This document shows, piece after piece, positions 8,935 through 18,264 of a DNA stretch of 64,000 nt (positions are counted from its first letter, which is position 1; each line of letters starts with the position of its first letter). The DNA comes from Paraburkholderia sp. BL9I2N2 (GTDB taxonomy: Bacteria; Pseudomonadota; Gammaproteobacteria; Burkholderiales; Burkholderiaceae): assembly GCF_004339745.1 (NCBI RefSeq), contig NZ_SMGP01000001.1:2294001-2358000 (forward strand), given 5' to 3'. The notes beneath the pieces were generated by a model. It was not told the DNA's origin. It did no database searches and was given only the letters and a program-made list of their open reading frames with translations. Both the position numbers and the translations under genes were made by a program.

Positions 8935-10353
8935 TCAATCCCGCTCGAACAACGCAATCGACTCCACATGCGACGTGTGCGGGAACATGTTGACCACGCC
9001 CGCACCCACCAGCCGGTAGCCCGCCTCGTGCACGAGCAGGCCGGCATCGCGGGCGAGCGTCGCCGGCGCGCACGACACGTAGACGATGCGCTTCGGCAGC
9101 GGCCCATTGCCGCTCTGCGCAATCTCCACCAGCGCCTTGGCGACGGCTAGCGCGCCTTCGCGCGGCGGATCGATGAGGAACTTGTCGAAGTGGCCGAGCG
9201 CGCGCAGGTCGTCGGCGGTGATGTCGAACAGGTTGCGGCACGCAAACGACGTATGCCCCGCCACGCCGTTCAGCTCGGCATTGTCCAGCGCGCGCGAGGT
9301 CAGCACCTCGCTGCCTTCGATGCCCACGACTTCCTTCGAGATCCGCGCGAGCGGCAGCGTGAAGTTACCGATCCCGCAGAACAGATCGAGCACGCGATCC
9401 GTGCGAGCCGGCGCCAGCAACCGCAACGCGCGGCTCACGAGCACGCGGTTGATGGCGTGATTCACCTGGGTGAAGTCGGTCGGCTTGAAGGGCATGCGGA
9501 TGCCGTATTCCGGCAGCGTGTAGTCGAGTTCCACGTCGAGCGGATAGAACGGCATGACCGTGTCCGGGCCGCCCGGCTGCAGCCAGAACTGCACCTTGTG
9601 CTCGTCGGCGAAATCGCGCAGCACCTGCTCGTCCGCGGCCGTGATGGGCTCGAGATTGCGCACCACCAGCGCCGTGACCGACGAGCCCACCGCCAGTTCG
9701 AGCTGCGGCATGCGATCGTAGATCGACAGCTTGCGAACCATGAAACGCAGCGGCATCAGCATGGCCGACACATGCGGCGGCAGCACTTCGCAGGTCTTCA
9801 TGTCGGCGATGTAGCTGCTCTTCTTCTCGTGGAAGCCGATCCGCATGCCGCCCTTTTCCGGCAGAAAACGCACTGCCAGACGCGCACGGTAGCGATAACC
9901 CCAGGACGGCCCGTGAATCGGCCGGAACACCGTTTCCGGGCGCAGCTTCGCCAGATGCTGCAGGTTGTCTTCGAGCACGCGCTGCTTGACCGCCACCTGA
10001 GCGCGGATGTCGAGATGCTGCATCGAACAGCCGCCGCAGATATCGAAGTAAGTGCATTTCGGCTTGGTGCGCATCACGCTTTCGCGGAACACCTGAACCA
10101 CTTCGGCCTGCTCGAATTTGGGCTTGCTGCGATGCGTCGAATAGCTGACGCGCTCGCCGGGCAACGCGCCTTCGACAAAGATCACCTTGCCGGGCGTACC
10201 GTCGTCGGTCTCGGTGCGGCCAACGCCGCGCGCTTCCATATCGAGCGAAACGATTTCGATGACCGGCTCGTTGCCGGTGACGACGTGTGCCGGCGCGGGC
10301 GGGGGCGTCTTGTAGCGCTTCGGTGCGCGGCGATGGGGGGCAGTTCGGGACAC
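8935..10353 (-). CDS. rlmD: 23S rRNA (uracil-1939-C5)-methyltransferase RlmD
   Basis: SAM-dependent methyltransferase of the RumA family that methylates U1939 of 23S rRNA. The 472-residue protein has an N-terminal TRAM domain (IEIVSLDMEARGVGR), the 4Fe-4S cysteine set CTYFDICGGC, the SAM loop LDLFCGIGNFTLPLA and the catalytic Cys in YVSCAPATLARD. A GTG start at 10353 is preferred because AGGAAG lies six bases upstream; the ORF extends 31 codons further but without a ribosome site. It follows the exonuclease gene after about 135 bases. Confidence 0.92.
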   Translation of the reverse strand: MSRTAPHRRAPKRYKTPPPAPAHVVTGNEPVIEIVSLDMEARGVGRTETDDGTPGKVIFVEGALPGERVSYSTHRSKPKFEQAEVVQVFRESVMRTKPKCTYFDICGGCSMQHLDIRAQVAVKQRVLEDNLQHLAKLRPETVFRPIHGPSWGYRYRARLAVRFLPEKGGMRIGFHEKKSSYIADMKTCEVLPPHVSAMLMPLRFMVRKLSIYDRMPQLELAVGSSVTALVVRNLEPITAADEQVLRDFADEHKVQFWLQPGGPDTVMPFYPLDVELDYTLPEYGIRMPFKPTDFTQVNHAINRVLVSRALRLLAPARTDRVLDLFCGIGNFTLPLARISKEVVGIEGSEVLTSRALDNAELNGVAGHTSFACRNLFDITADDLRALGHFDKFLIDPPREGALAVAKALVEIAQSGNGPLPKRIVYVSCAPATLARDAGLLVHEAGYRLVGAGVVNMFPHTSHVESIALFERD

Positions 10354-10488
10354 CTGCGACTTCCTGACAAACTTGGGGAAAGGCGAGATTGTAGACGAAG
10401 CGCCGCGCCTCGCCATCATTCGGCACGGCGGCAACGGCCGCTGCACGCGCTGGCCAGTCAGACGGCGTCGCCCCCTCCCCGTACAACC

Positions 10489-11265
10489 TTACTGATCGAA
10501 TGCCGCCAGATACTCGGCCCATTGCGGCGCCGTTTCCAGCGCCAGTGCGTTCTTGACCAGGTTGATCTCATCAGCATACTCCGCGGGCGAAAACGCGCCG
10601 CGGATCAGTTGGAAGCGGCAATAGAGCAAGTACGTGTTGACGACGTCGGTCTCGCAGTAATTGCGGATTTCCTCGATGCGCCCTTGCTGGTACGCGTGCC
10701 ACACCTGGCTGCCGTCCATGCCCATTTTGCCGGGGAAGCCGCACATCTTGGCGAGCGCGTCGAGCGGCGCGTTGGCGCGCGCCTGGTACATGGCAAGCAC
10801 GTCCATCAGATCCGTATGACGCGCGTGATAGCGGCTGATGTAGTTGTTCCACTTGAACTCGCGGTCGTCCTCGCCGAGATCCCAGAACTTGTAGGCGGGA
10901 ATACCGTTGACGAGCGCCCGGTAGTTCAACACCGGCAGATCGAAGCCGCCGCCGTTCCACGACACGAGTTGCGGCGTGTACTTCTCGATTACGCGATAGA
11001 ACGACTGCACCAGCGCCGCTTCGCCGTCTTCCAGCGTGCCGAGCGAGCGTACGCGGAAACCGTTGTTGTCGCGGAACACGCAGGAAATCGCCGCGATCCG
11101 TTGCAGATGGTGCGGCAGGAAATCGTTACCGGTTTTTTCGCGGCGCGCGGCGAACGCATGCTCGGCGACTTCGGCGTCGCTCAAGGTGGCAGGCAAATCT
11201 TCGAGGCGGCGAATGCCGGCGACATCGGGAATCGTCTCGATGTCGAATACAAGAATCGGTGTCAT
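10489..11265 (-). CDS. PolB-like 3'-5' exonuclease family protein
   Basis: The 258-residue protein starts MTPILVFDIETIPD, with the DxE exonuclease I motif. It also has SWNGGGFDLPVLNYRAL (motif II) and YCETDVVNTYLLYCRF (motif III). This is the predicted 3'-5' exonuclease family related to the proofreading domain of family B polymerases, here without a polymerase domain. Its physiological substrate is unknown. The ATG at 11265 lies four bases after the rpoS stop, so it is probably read through from rpoS. Confidence 0.85.
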   Translation of the reverse strand: MTPILVFDIETIPDVAGIRRLEDLPATLSDAEVAEHAFAARREKTGNDFLPHHLQRIAAISCVFRDNNGFRVRSLGTLEDGEAALVQSFYRVIEKYTPQLVSWNGGGFDLPVLNYRALVNGIPAYKFWDLGEDDREFKWNNYISRYHARHTDLMDVLAMYQARANAPLDALAKMCGFPGKMGMDGSQVWHAYQQGRIEEIRNYCETDVVNTYLLYCRFQLIRGAFSPAEYADEINLVKNALALETAPQWAEYLAAFDQ

Positions 11266-11269
11266 CAGG

Positions 11270-12352
11270 TTATAGAACGGCGTCCTTCCGAACACCATTG
11301 GAGGCGAAGAAGCGCTTCAACCGCACGAGCGCTTCCTGTTGGATCTGGCGCACACGCTCGCGCGTGAGGCCCATTTCGTCGGCCAGCTCTTCGAGCGTGG
11401 CGGGTTCGATGTGATTCAGGCCGAAGCGGCGCTCGATCACATGACGATGCTTGTCCGACAGGCGAGCGAGCCACGCGCGTGTAAGCGTTTCCAGTTCGCG
11501 GTGCTGCACTTCGGCATCCGGCGACTGGCTCTGGTCGTCCGACAGCAGATCGAGCAGGCTGCTCGCCGGATCGAGATCGAGCGGCGCGTCGAGCGATGCG
11601 GTGTGCTCGTTCAGCGCGAGGATGTCGGTGACCTCGTCGGTGGTCTTGCCGGTCAGATAGGCGATGTCGTCGATGCTGGCGTCGCGGCGCTCGGCGGCCT
11701 CGCCGGAATTCATCGAATTTTTTTCCAGATGGCGCTTGGCGCGCAGCACCTGGTTGAGCTCACGAATCACGTGCACCGGCAAACGGACGGTGCGCGCCTG
11801 GTTCATGATGGCGCGCTCGATACTCTGGCGGATCCACCACGTGGCGTAAGTAGAAAACCGGAAACCGCGCGTCGGATCGAATTTTTCGATGGCGTGCATC
11901 AGGCCGAGATTGCCTTCCTCGATCAGATCGAGCAGCGGCACGCCGCGATTCAGATAACCCTTGGCGATACTGACGACGAGCCGCAGATTGCGCTCGATCA
12001 TGACCTGCCGCGCTTCGAACTCGCCCGCCTTGGCAAGACGCGAATATTTCTGCTCTTCCTCGACGGTCAGGAGCGGCTTGACGCTGATACGGTTCAGGTA
12101 GTGCTGAATCGTGTCGGCCGTCAGCTCGGCTTGCAGCAGCGCGCGGAAATCGTCCGCATCCGGCGCGGCTTCAGCCGCGCCTTCACGGGTCTCGCCGGCT
12201 TCATCCACGCCGCCCTGGCGTTCGTCGAGATCGCGCTCCTCGGCGATCTCTTCTTCCACTTCCGAAGCGCCGCTTTCTTCGACCGAAGCGGACATAGCGT
12301 GGCTGATCGTCTCAGACTCGGCTTGCGGTGGGCGGCGCTTCGATTTCGGCAT
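11270..12352 (-). CDS. rpoS: RNA polymerase sigma factor RpoS
   Basis: Stationary-phase and general-stress sigma factor of 360 residues. An acidic lead of about 70 residues precedes region 1.2. Region 2 reads DLIEEGNLGLMHAIEKFDP, then RGFRFSTYATWWIRQSIERA, the -10 recognition helix. Region 4 ends in ELADEMGLTRERVRQIQQEAL, the -35 recognition helix. The surE-pcm-nlpD-rpoS order is the one known from enterobacteria and separates it from the housekeeping RpoD. By analogy, a main rpoS promoter may lie inside nlpD; this was not resolved here. Confidence 0.95.
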   Translation of the reverse strand: MPKSKRRPPQAESETISHAMSASVEESGASEVEEEIAEERDLDERQGGVDEAGETREGAAEAAPDADDFRALLQAELTADTIQHYLNRISVKPLLTVEEEQKYSRLAKAGEFEARQVMIERNLRLVVSIAKGYLNRGVPLLDLIEEGNLGLMHAIEKFDPTRGFRFSTYATWWIRQSIERAIMNQARTVRLPVHVIRELNQVLRAKRHLEKNSMNSGEAAERRDASIDDIAYLTGKTTDEVTDILALNEHTASLDAPLDLDPASSLLDLLSDDQSQSPDAEVQHRELETLTRAWLARLSDKHRHVIERRFGLNHIEPATLEELADEMGLTRERVRQIQQEALVRLKRFFASNGVRKDAVL

Positions 12353-12368
12353 GGTCGTATCGTATCGC

Positions 12369-13316
12369 TTATTGCGGCGGCAAATACTTCAGTGGGTCGA
12401 CAGGTTTACCCTGCCGGCGAACTTCGAAATGCAACATCACACGGTCGGAATCGCTATTGCCCATCTCGGCGATCTTCTGCCCCTTCGTTACCGCGTCTCC
12501 CTCTTTTACCATCAAAGCGCGGTTATGTGCATACGCCGTGAGATAAGTTGCATCATGCTTGATGATAATGAGATTGCCGTAACCACGCAGCCCATTTCCT
12601 GCATAAACGACGCGACCGTCCGCCGACGCCTTCACCGGATCGCCCGCAGCGCCGCCGATATTCACGCCCTTGTTGGTCGAATCGTTGAACGTGCCGAGCA
12701 GCGGTCCGCGTACCGGCCATGCGAAGGCGACGTTGCCGGACGCGCCGGCGTTCGAGTCGCTGGCCGCACCCGGGCTGGCCGGCGGCGTCAGCGACGCGTT
12801 GTTCGTGGCGGATCCATAGAGCGGCGGTGCAGCGACGCCGGCGGCGCCAGCAGTCCCACCCGTCGCCGACGGCGGCGTGCTGCCGAGCGGTGCGCTTTGC
12901 ACCGCACCACCGCTGCCGATCGGCGCAGTCGACACGCCCGGCGTCAGCGCCGCGGTGTTCGCTCCCGGCGGCACGACGCGCAGCAACTGATCGACTTCGA
13001 TCTGATTCGGGTTGGTCAGATTGTTCCACGCCGAAATGTCGCGGTAGTTCTGGCCGTTCTCCAACGCGATCCGGTATAGCGTGTCGCCCGGCTTCACGCG
13101 ATAGTAGCCCGGCGGCGGCGGTCCAAGCGGCACGGCTGGCTGCGCGCCTTGCGTGGTGAGCACGCCGCCGCCGGAGCGGTCGACGACCGGCGCCTGATCG
13201 AGCCGGGATGCACAGGCCGTCATCAACAGGGACAAGGCGAGCACGCACACGCTACGCTGGGTTACGGTCATGGGGACATTCAGTCTGGTTCTTTGCATCG
13301 CGCGCAACATACTCAT
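12369..13316 (-). CDS. nlpD: NlpD-type murein hydrolase activator lipoprotein (LysM + degenerate LytM)
   Basis: Outer-membrane lipoprotein that in E. coli activates the division amidase AmiC. It has a lipoprotein signal (LALSLLMTAC), a LysM domain (YYRVKPGDTLYRIALENG), an Ala/Pro/Thr linker and a C-terminal M23-like domain ending LHFEVRRQGKPVDPLKYLPP. The His and Asp that bind zinc in active M23 enzymes are Asn here (NKGVNIGG), so it is probably an activator and not an enzyme. Start is uncertain: ATG at 13316 is used, while 13271 would give the tightest signal peptide. It follows pcm with essentially no gap. Confidence 0.9.
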   Translation of the reverse strand: MSMLRAMQRTRLNVPMTVTQRSVCVLALSLLMTACASRLDQAPVVDRSGGGVLTTQGAQPAVPLGPPPPGYYRVKPGDTLYRIALENGQNYRDISAWNNLTNPNQIEVDQLLRVVPPGANTAALTPGVSTAPIGSGGAVQSAPLGSTPPSATGGTAGAAGVAAPPLYGSATNNASLTPPASPGAASDSNAGASGNVAFAWPVRGPLLGTFNDSTNKGVNIGGAAGDPVKASADGRVVYAGNGLRGYGNLIIIKHDATYLTAYAHNRALMVKEGDAVTKGQKIAEMGNSDSDRVMLHFEVRRQGKPVDPLKYLPPQ

Positions 13317-13321
13317 CGGTG

Positions 13322-14389
13322 TCAAATCACTCCGGATTTTAAGGGTACAAAGAAAACGCGATCAAGCCGCGACTCGCGCCACTGCGCGGGTCCGAGGCGC
13401 TCGACCAGAGTCAGCACCTGGTTCTGGCCGTCCTGCGAGCCGACCGGCGCGACCAGACGGCCGCCGATCGCGAGTTGTTCAAGTAATGCTTGCGGTACGT
13501 CGAGCCCCGCCGCGGCGATCACGATCGCGTCGAACGGCGCCGCCGACGGCAATCCCAACCGCCCATCGCCATAGTGCAAGCGGATGTTCGGAATGCGCAG
13601 CGGACGTAAGTTCGTCTTCGCGCGTTCGGACAACGGCTTGATGCGCTCGATCGAGTAAACCTCGCGCGCGACCTGGCTCAGCACGGCCGCCTGATAGCCG
13701 CAGCCGGTGCCGATTTCGAGCACGTTGTTCAGCGCGCGGCCGGCGGCGGCCAGTTCGATCATCCGCGCGACTACCGACGGCTTGGAGATCGTCTGGTGAT
13801 GGCCGATCGGCAAGGCCGCATCTTCGTAGGCCTGAACCGCGAGACCCGGGTCGACGAACATGTGGCGCGGCACCACCGACATCGCGTTCAACACGCGCTG
13901 ATCGGTCACGCCGTTCGCACGCAGGCGTTCGACCATCCGTTCGCGAACCCGTTCCGACGTCAGTGCCATCGCGCCGTTCAAAGCGACATTCGGCGCGGCG
14001 CTGCGCTCGTTGGATCGGGCAGCGGGCCTGGCCGGCGTGGGTGCCGACGATGACACGGCACGCGCGGTCGAACTCTGCACGACAGGTTTAGGCGGCGCCT
14101 TGACCGGTGCTTTGGCGGAAGGCGCGGCCAGCGGCTTCGGCGGCGTCACCGCCGAGGGCTTGGCTTGCGGCTTTATCTGCACCGCGGTCTGCGCCCTCGC
14201 TTGCTTGGATTGGGACTTACCCGTGGAACCGAGCGGCGCGTTCTTCGCGGGTTGCTGACGCGCGTTCAGTGCCGCGCTCGCGGCCAGCGCCGCCGCGCGG
14301 ATTTCGCCTGGGCGTCCTTCGGGCCTGCGTGGTTCGCGCACCAGGTCCTCGAGGCCGAGCGGAAAGCGCTTGGCGCGCTCGCTGCTCAT
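13322..14389 (-). CDS. pcm: protein-L-isoaspartate O-methyltransferase with long N-terminal extension
   Basis: Repairs isoaspartyl damage in ageing proteins using SAM. The catalytic core starts near residue 140. It contains VPRHMFVDP, the GHHQTISKP loop, the SAM motif [16 protein letters not shown] and the usual C-terminal strand. E. coli Pcm has about 208 residues, so this 355-residue protein carries about 140 extra N-terminal residues rich in Ala, Pro, Lys and Ser, with no domain I recognise. It overlaps surE by four bases (14386-14389), which fixes the long start unless an internal start is used. Confidence 0.9.
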   Translation of the reverse strand: MSSERAKRFPLGLEDLVREPRRPEGRPGEIRAAALAASAALNARQQPAKNAPLGSTGKSQSKQARAQTAVQIKPQAKPSAVTPPKPLAAPSAKAPVKAPPKPVVQSSTARAVSSSAPTPARPAARSNERSAAPNVALNGAMALTSERVRERMVERLRANGVTDQRVLNAMSVVPRHMFVDPGLAVQAYEDAALPIGHHQTISKPSVVARMIELAAAGRALNNVLEIGTGCGYQAAVLSQVAREVYSIERIKPLSERAKTNLRPLRIPNIRLHYGDGRLGLPSAAPFDAIVIAAAGLDVPQALLEQLAIGGRLVAPVGSQDGQNQVLTLVERLGPAQWRESRLDRVFFVPLKSGVI

Positions 14390-15144
14390 GAAGCGCCGCT
14401 GCCTGCGCGTGCCCAGTCGCGCGCCGCGGGCAGCATTTGCGTGTGGGTCAGGTCGAGTTGCAGCGGCGTGATCGACACATGGCCGTTGGCGATGGCGTGA
14501 AAGTCGGTGCCTTCGCTCGCGTCGCGCGCGCTGCCCGCCGGGCCGATCCAGTAGATCGGTTCGCCGCGCGGGTTGGTCTGGCGGATCACCGGCTGCGACG
14601 GATGCCGCTTGCCGAGACGCGTGATCTGCCAGTCGCCGAGTTGCTCGTACGGCAGATTGGGAATGTTGACGTTCAGAAGCGGATGCCCGGGCAACGGCTG
14701 CTCGAGATAGTGCGCGACGATTTCAGCGGCGACGCGCACGGCGTCGTCGAGATGCACCCAGTCCTTGTCGACCAGCGAGAAGGCGATGGCCGGCACACCG
14801 AACATGATGCCCTCGGTGGCGGCCGCGACGGTGCCCGAATAGAGCGTGTCTTCGCCCATGTTCTGACCGTTGTTGATGCCCGAGACCACGAGGTCCGGCG
14901 TATGGTCGAGCATGCCCGTCAGCGCGATGTGCACCGAGTCGGTGGGCGTGCCGTTCACGTAATAGAAACCATTGGCCGAGCGCAGTACCGAGAGCGGCCG
15001 CGACAGCGTCAGGGAATTCGACGCGCCGCTGCAATTCTGTTCGGGTGCCATCACGGTGACGTCAGCGATCGGCTTGAGCGCTTCGTAAAGCGCGGCAAGG
15101 CCGGGCGCCAGATAACCGTCGTCGTTACTGAGTAGGATTCGCAT
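14386..15144 (-). CDS. surE: 5'/3'-nucleotidase SurE
   Basis: Metal-dependent nucleoside monophosphate phosphatase. The 252-residue protein begins [16 protein letters not shown] with the Asp8-Asp9 metal ligands. It also has [20 protein letters not shown], the signature around the substrate site. The ORF reaches up to 15267 but the added residues are not family-like, so the ATG at 15144 is used. It is first in the surE-pcm-nlpD-rpoS run, coupled to pcm by a four-base overlap. Confidence 0.94.
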   Translation of the reverse strand: MRILLSNDDGYLAPGLAALYEALKPIADVTVMAPEQNCSGASNSLTLSRPLSVLRSANGFYYVNGTPTDSVHIALTGMLDHTPDLVVSGINNGQNMGEDTLYSGTVAAATEGIMFGVPAIAFSLVDKDWVHLDDAVRVAAEIVAHYLEQPLPGHPLLNVNIPNLPYEQLGDWQITRLGKRHPSQPVIRQTNPRGEPIYWIGPAGSARDASEGTDFHAIANGHVSITPLQLDLTHTQMLPAARDWARAGSGAS

Positions 15145-15368
15145 GCGGCGATTGTAACCGAGGAAAGAAGACGCGCGAACGACACGGCAGGCCGTGCGCA
15201 CGACGTATGCAACACGCACGCGTCGGGATCGTGAAAGGCTGGCGCGAGTCCGCGGCCGGACATGCATCGAGCATTTGCCGATCGCGTGCGAAGCAATAAA
15301 AACGCACGGTCGTGCTGATTGTTTTACACTCAGAATACTTGCGAACCCCTGATCGATATGGAGACACG

Positions 15369-16343
15369 ATGCGCGCGATTCGCTGTAAACAATACGGGCC
15401 GCCGGAGAGCCTGGTCGTCGAAAACCTGCCGGACCTCGAGCCGCCGCCAGGCCAAGTCGTGATCGACGTCAAAGCCGCGGCCGTCAACTTTCCCGACGTG
15501 CTGATCATCGAGAACAAATACCAGTTCAAACCGCCTCTGCCCTTTACGCCCGGCTCGGAAGTCGCGGGCGTGGTGCGCGCGGTTGGCGCCGGCGTCACGC
15601 AATTCAAGCCCGGCTCGCGCGTGGTCGCCTTCACCGGCCACGGTGGTTTCGCGGAGCAGGCGCTCGCGCCTGCCGCGGCCTGCGTACCGTTGGCGGACGA
15701 TGTCGACTTCGAGCTGGCGGCAGCGTTCACGCTGGCGTACGGCACGTCGCATCACGCCGTGGTCGATCGCGGCGCCTTGCAAGCGGGCGAGACGATGCTC
15801 GTGCTCGGTGCGGCCGGCGGCGTCGGACTAGCGGCCGTCGAAATCGGCAAAGCGCTCGGCGCGCGCGTGATCGCGGCGGCGTCGAGCGACGAGAAACTCG
15901 CGACCTGCGTCAAGCACGGCGCGGACGCCACCATCAACTACAGCACCGAAGACCTGCGCGAGCGCATCAAGGCGCTCACCGACGGCAAAGGCCCGGATGT
16001 GATCTACGATCCCGTCGGCGGCGTGTATGCGGAGCCGGCGTTTCGCAGCATCGGCTGGCGCGGGCGTTATCTGGTGGTGGGCTTCGCCAACGGCGAGATT
16101 CCGAAGCTGCCGCTCAACCTGACGCTGCTCAAAGGCGCGAGTCTGGTCGGCGTGTTTTGGGGCGACTTTGCGAAGCGCGAACCGCAGCACAATCACGCGG
16201 CGTTTCAACAGATGACGCGGTGGATCGGTGAAGGCAAGCTCAAGCCGTACGTGTCGGCGCGCTATTCGCTCGAGGACACCGGGCGCGCGTTGCGGGACAT
16301 GGCCGAGCGTCGTGTGATCGGGAAGGTGGTGGTGACGCCTTAG
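15369..16343 (+). CDS. NADPH:quinone oxidoreductase-like zinc-free MDR protein
   Basis: Medium-chain dehydrogenase/reductase of 324 residues. It has the GroES-like N-terminal domain ([21 protein letters not shown]) and the Rossmann loop [19 protein letters not shown]. The zinc-binding Cys and His residues of alcohol dehydrogenases are absent, so it belongs to the quinone oxidoreductase/acryloyl-CoA reductase-like branch. The true substrate cannot be told from sequence. The ATG at 15369 follows a GGAGA ribosome site; the ORF's earlier start at 15312 lacks one. It is divergent from surE and ends in its own terminator. Confidence 0.85.
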   Translation: MRAIRCKQYGPPESLVVENLPDLEPPPGQVVIDVKAAAVNFPDVLIIENKYQFKPPLPFTPGSEVAGVVRAVGAGVTQFKPGSRVVAFTGHGGFAEQALAPAAACVPLADDVDFELAAAFTLAYGTSHHAVVDRGALQAGETMLVLGAAGGVGLAAVEIGKALGARVIAAASSDEKLATCVKHGADATINYSTEDLRERIKALTDGKGPDVIYDPVGGVYAEPAFRSIGWRGRYLVVGFANGEIPKLPLNLTLLKGASLVGVFWGDFAKREPQHNHAAFQQMTRWIGEGKLKPYVSARYSLEDTGRALRDMAERRVIGKVVVTP

Positions 16344-16381
16344 TCCTGGCGCGATCGATTCATTCTGCTCGGCGCCAAAAG

Positions 16382-16417
16382 AAACGACGCGCGGTTTTCC
16401 ACCGGCGCGTCGTTTTT
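16382..16417. terminator. intrinsic terminator after the quinone oxidoreductase gene
   Basis: Stem of 11 bp (AAACGACGCGC at 16382-16392 with 16405-16415) followed by a T run on the plus strand and an A run on the other side. It separates the convergent oxidoreductase and ABC permease genes. Confidence 0.85.
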
Positions 16418-16456
16418 TATTGAGCTTCGCGCTTTACAACCCCGCGCCGCGCCGAC

Positions 16457-17281
16457 CTACAGCTTTTCCGTATCGCCCGTCTTCGGCTGCCACTTCATCA
16501 AGCGCCGCTCGCCGATGCCGACGATCGCATCCAGAATCAGCGCGAACGCGGTTAGCACCAGAATCCCCGCAAACACGGTATTGATATCGAAGGTGCCTTC
16601 GGCCTGCAAAATCAGATAGCCGACGCCACGCGCCGAGCCGAGATACTCCCCCACCACCGAGCCGACGAACGCCAGTCCCACCGACGTATGCAAGCTGGAA
16701 AACACCCAGCTCATCGCGCTCGGCAAATAGACGAAGCGCAGCAAATGCTTGCCGTTCGCGCCGAGCATGCGCGCGTTGGCGAGCACGACCGGACTGACTT
16801 CCTTCACGCCCTGATAGACGTTGAAGAACACGATAAAGAACACCAGCGTGACGCCAAGCGCCACCTTCGACCAGATGCCTAGCCCGAACCACACGCCGAA
16901 GATCGGCGCGAGAATCACGCGCGGCATCGAGTTAGCGGCTTTGATGTACGGATCGAACAGCGCGCTCGCGAGCGGCGAGAGTGCGAGCCACAAGCCGACG
17001 CCGAGCCCGAGCGCCGTGCCGAGCGTGAACGCGAGCACGGTTTCGACCAGCGTGATCCATAGGTGCAGATAGATCTCGCCGCCCGTGAACCATTCCCAGA
17101 TCCGCTGCAGCACTTTCTGCGGCTCGCCGAAGAAGAACGCGGCTTTGTTGGGGTCGTCGAAATAGAACGCCGGCAGTAGCGTCGGGCTGGTCAGCACGTA
17201 CCAGAGCACGAAGCACAGCACGAGCAGCAGCCATTGCCAGATCACCAGATTCGCCCGGTTCGGGCGCAACGTCTTCCACAT
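16457..17281 (-). CDS. NitT/TauT-family ABC transporter permease
   Basis: Inner-membrane subunit of 274 residues with about six hydrophobic segments. The cytoplasmic loop that docks the ATPase reads NARMLGANGKHLLRFVYLPSAMSWVFSSLH, the usual EAA-type loop. Family assignment (nitrate/sulfonate/taurine/pyrimidine-precursor importers) rests on this and on the matching partner genes. The ORF extends upstream to 17449 into the ATPase gene; the ATG at 17281, before MWKTLRPN and 58 bases after the ATPase stop, is more natural. Substrate unknown. Confidence 0.85.
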   Translation of the reverse strand: MWKTLRPNRANLVIWQWLLLVLCFVLWYVLTSPTLLPAFYFDDPNKAAFFFGEPQKVLQRIWEWFTGGEIYLHLWITLVETVLAFTLGTALGLGVGLWLALSPLASALFDPYIKAANSMPRVILAPIFGVWFGLGIWSKVALGVTLVFFIVFFNVYQGVKEVSPVVLANARMLGANGKHLLRFVYLPSAMSWVFSSLHTSVGLAFVGSVVGEYLGSARGVGYLILQAEGTFDINTVFAGILVLTAFALILDAIVGIGERRLMKWQPKTGDTEKL

Positions 17282-17339
17282 GACTCGGTTTGCCTTGGAC
17301 GATTGAGTGGCCAATACGTGACGCAAAAACGTGACGCGT

Positions 17340-18152
17340 TTAAACGGCAGTGAGTTGCTGCTGATAACCCTTGAGCACTTCGTCGCGCAACACGCTCCAG
17401 ATCTGCGCATGCAACTCGACGAAACGCGGATGCGAACGGATTTCAGCAACGTCGCGCGGACGCGGCAAATCGATCGTGAACTCGCCGATCGGATGCGTGC
17501 CCGGCCCGGCCGAGAGCACCACCACGCGGTCCGACATGGCGATCGCTTCGTCGAGATCGTGCGTGATGAACAACACCGCTTTGCGTTTGGCGGCCCACAA
17601 GTCGAGCAACTCGTTTTCCATCAACTGACGCGTCTGGATATCGAGCGCCGAAAACGGCTCGTCCATCAGAATGATGTCCGGATCGAGAATCAGCGTCTGC
17701 GCCATCGCGACGCGCTTGCGCATGCCGCCCGACAGTTGATGCGGATAGCGATCGCCAAAGCCGCCGAGCCCGACGCGCTTTAACCACTCGTCGGCTTTGA
17801 CGCGGGCTTCGACGGGCGGCACGCCGTGGAACGCGAGACCAGCCATGACGTTGTCGATGGCCGAGCGCCACGGCATCAACGCGTCGGCCTGGAACATATA
17901 GCCGGCGCGCCGGTTGATGCCCTTGAGCGGCTCGCCGAACACGCTGACCGTGCCCGACGACGGCCCCAGCAGACCCGCGCCGACATTGAGCAGCGTGGAC
18001 TTACCGCAGCCGGTCGGGCCGACCACTGAGACGAACTCGCCCGGTGCGATGCGCAAGGTAGTGTCCTTCACCGCTGTGTAGCGCTGTGCGCGGTTGTCGC
18101 GCGCAGCGAACGTGCAGGTGATGTTGTCGAGCGCCAGTGCGGCAACGGTCAT
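17340..18152 (-). CDS. NitT/TauT-family ABC transporter ATP-binding protein
   Basis: ATPase of 270 residues with Walker A GPTGCGKST (45-53), Q-loop MFQADALMPW, signature LSGGM (140-144) and Walker B ILMDEPFSALD (161-171), followed by the H-loop HDLDEA. This matches the SsuB/TauB subfamily. It lies between the binding-protein gene and the permease gene on the minus strand, with short gaps, forming a three-gene importer operon. Confidence 0.9.
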   Translation of the reverse strand: MTVAALALDNITCTFAARDNRAQRYTAVKDTTLRIAPGEFVSVVGPTGCGKSTLLNVGAGLLGPSSGTVSVFGEPLKGINRRAGYMFQADALMPWRSAIDNVMAGLAFHGVPPVEARVKADEWLKRVGLGGFGDRYPHQLSGGMRKRVAMAQTLILDPDIILMDEPFSALDIQTRQLMENELLDLWAAKRKAVLFITHDLDEAIAMSDRVVVLSAGPGTHPIGEFTIDLPRPRDVAEIRSHPRFVELHAQIWSVLRDEVLKGYQQQLTAV

Positions 18153-18264
18153 CGTTCAGCTCGCTTCGAAAGATCGGATTGGGTTGGTGATCGCGTCATG
18201 GCATGCGGGGCCGCGGCCGGGCGAAAACGCCGCGCGTCACGGCCTCCCTGTCCACGCGTTCAAC

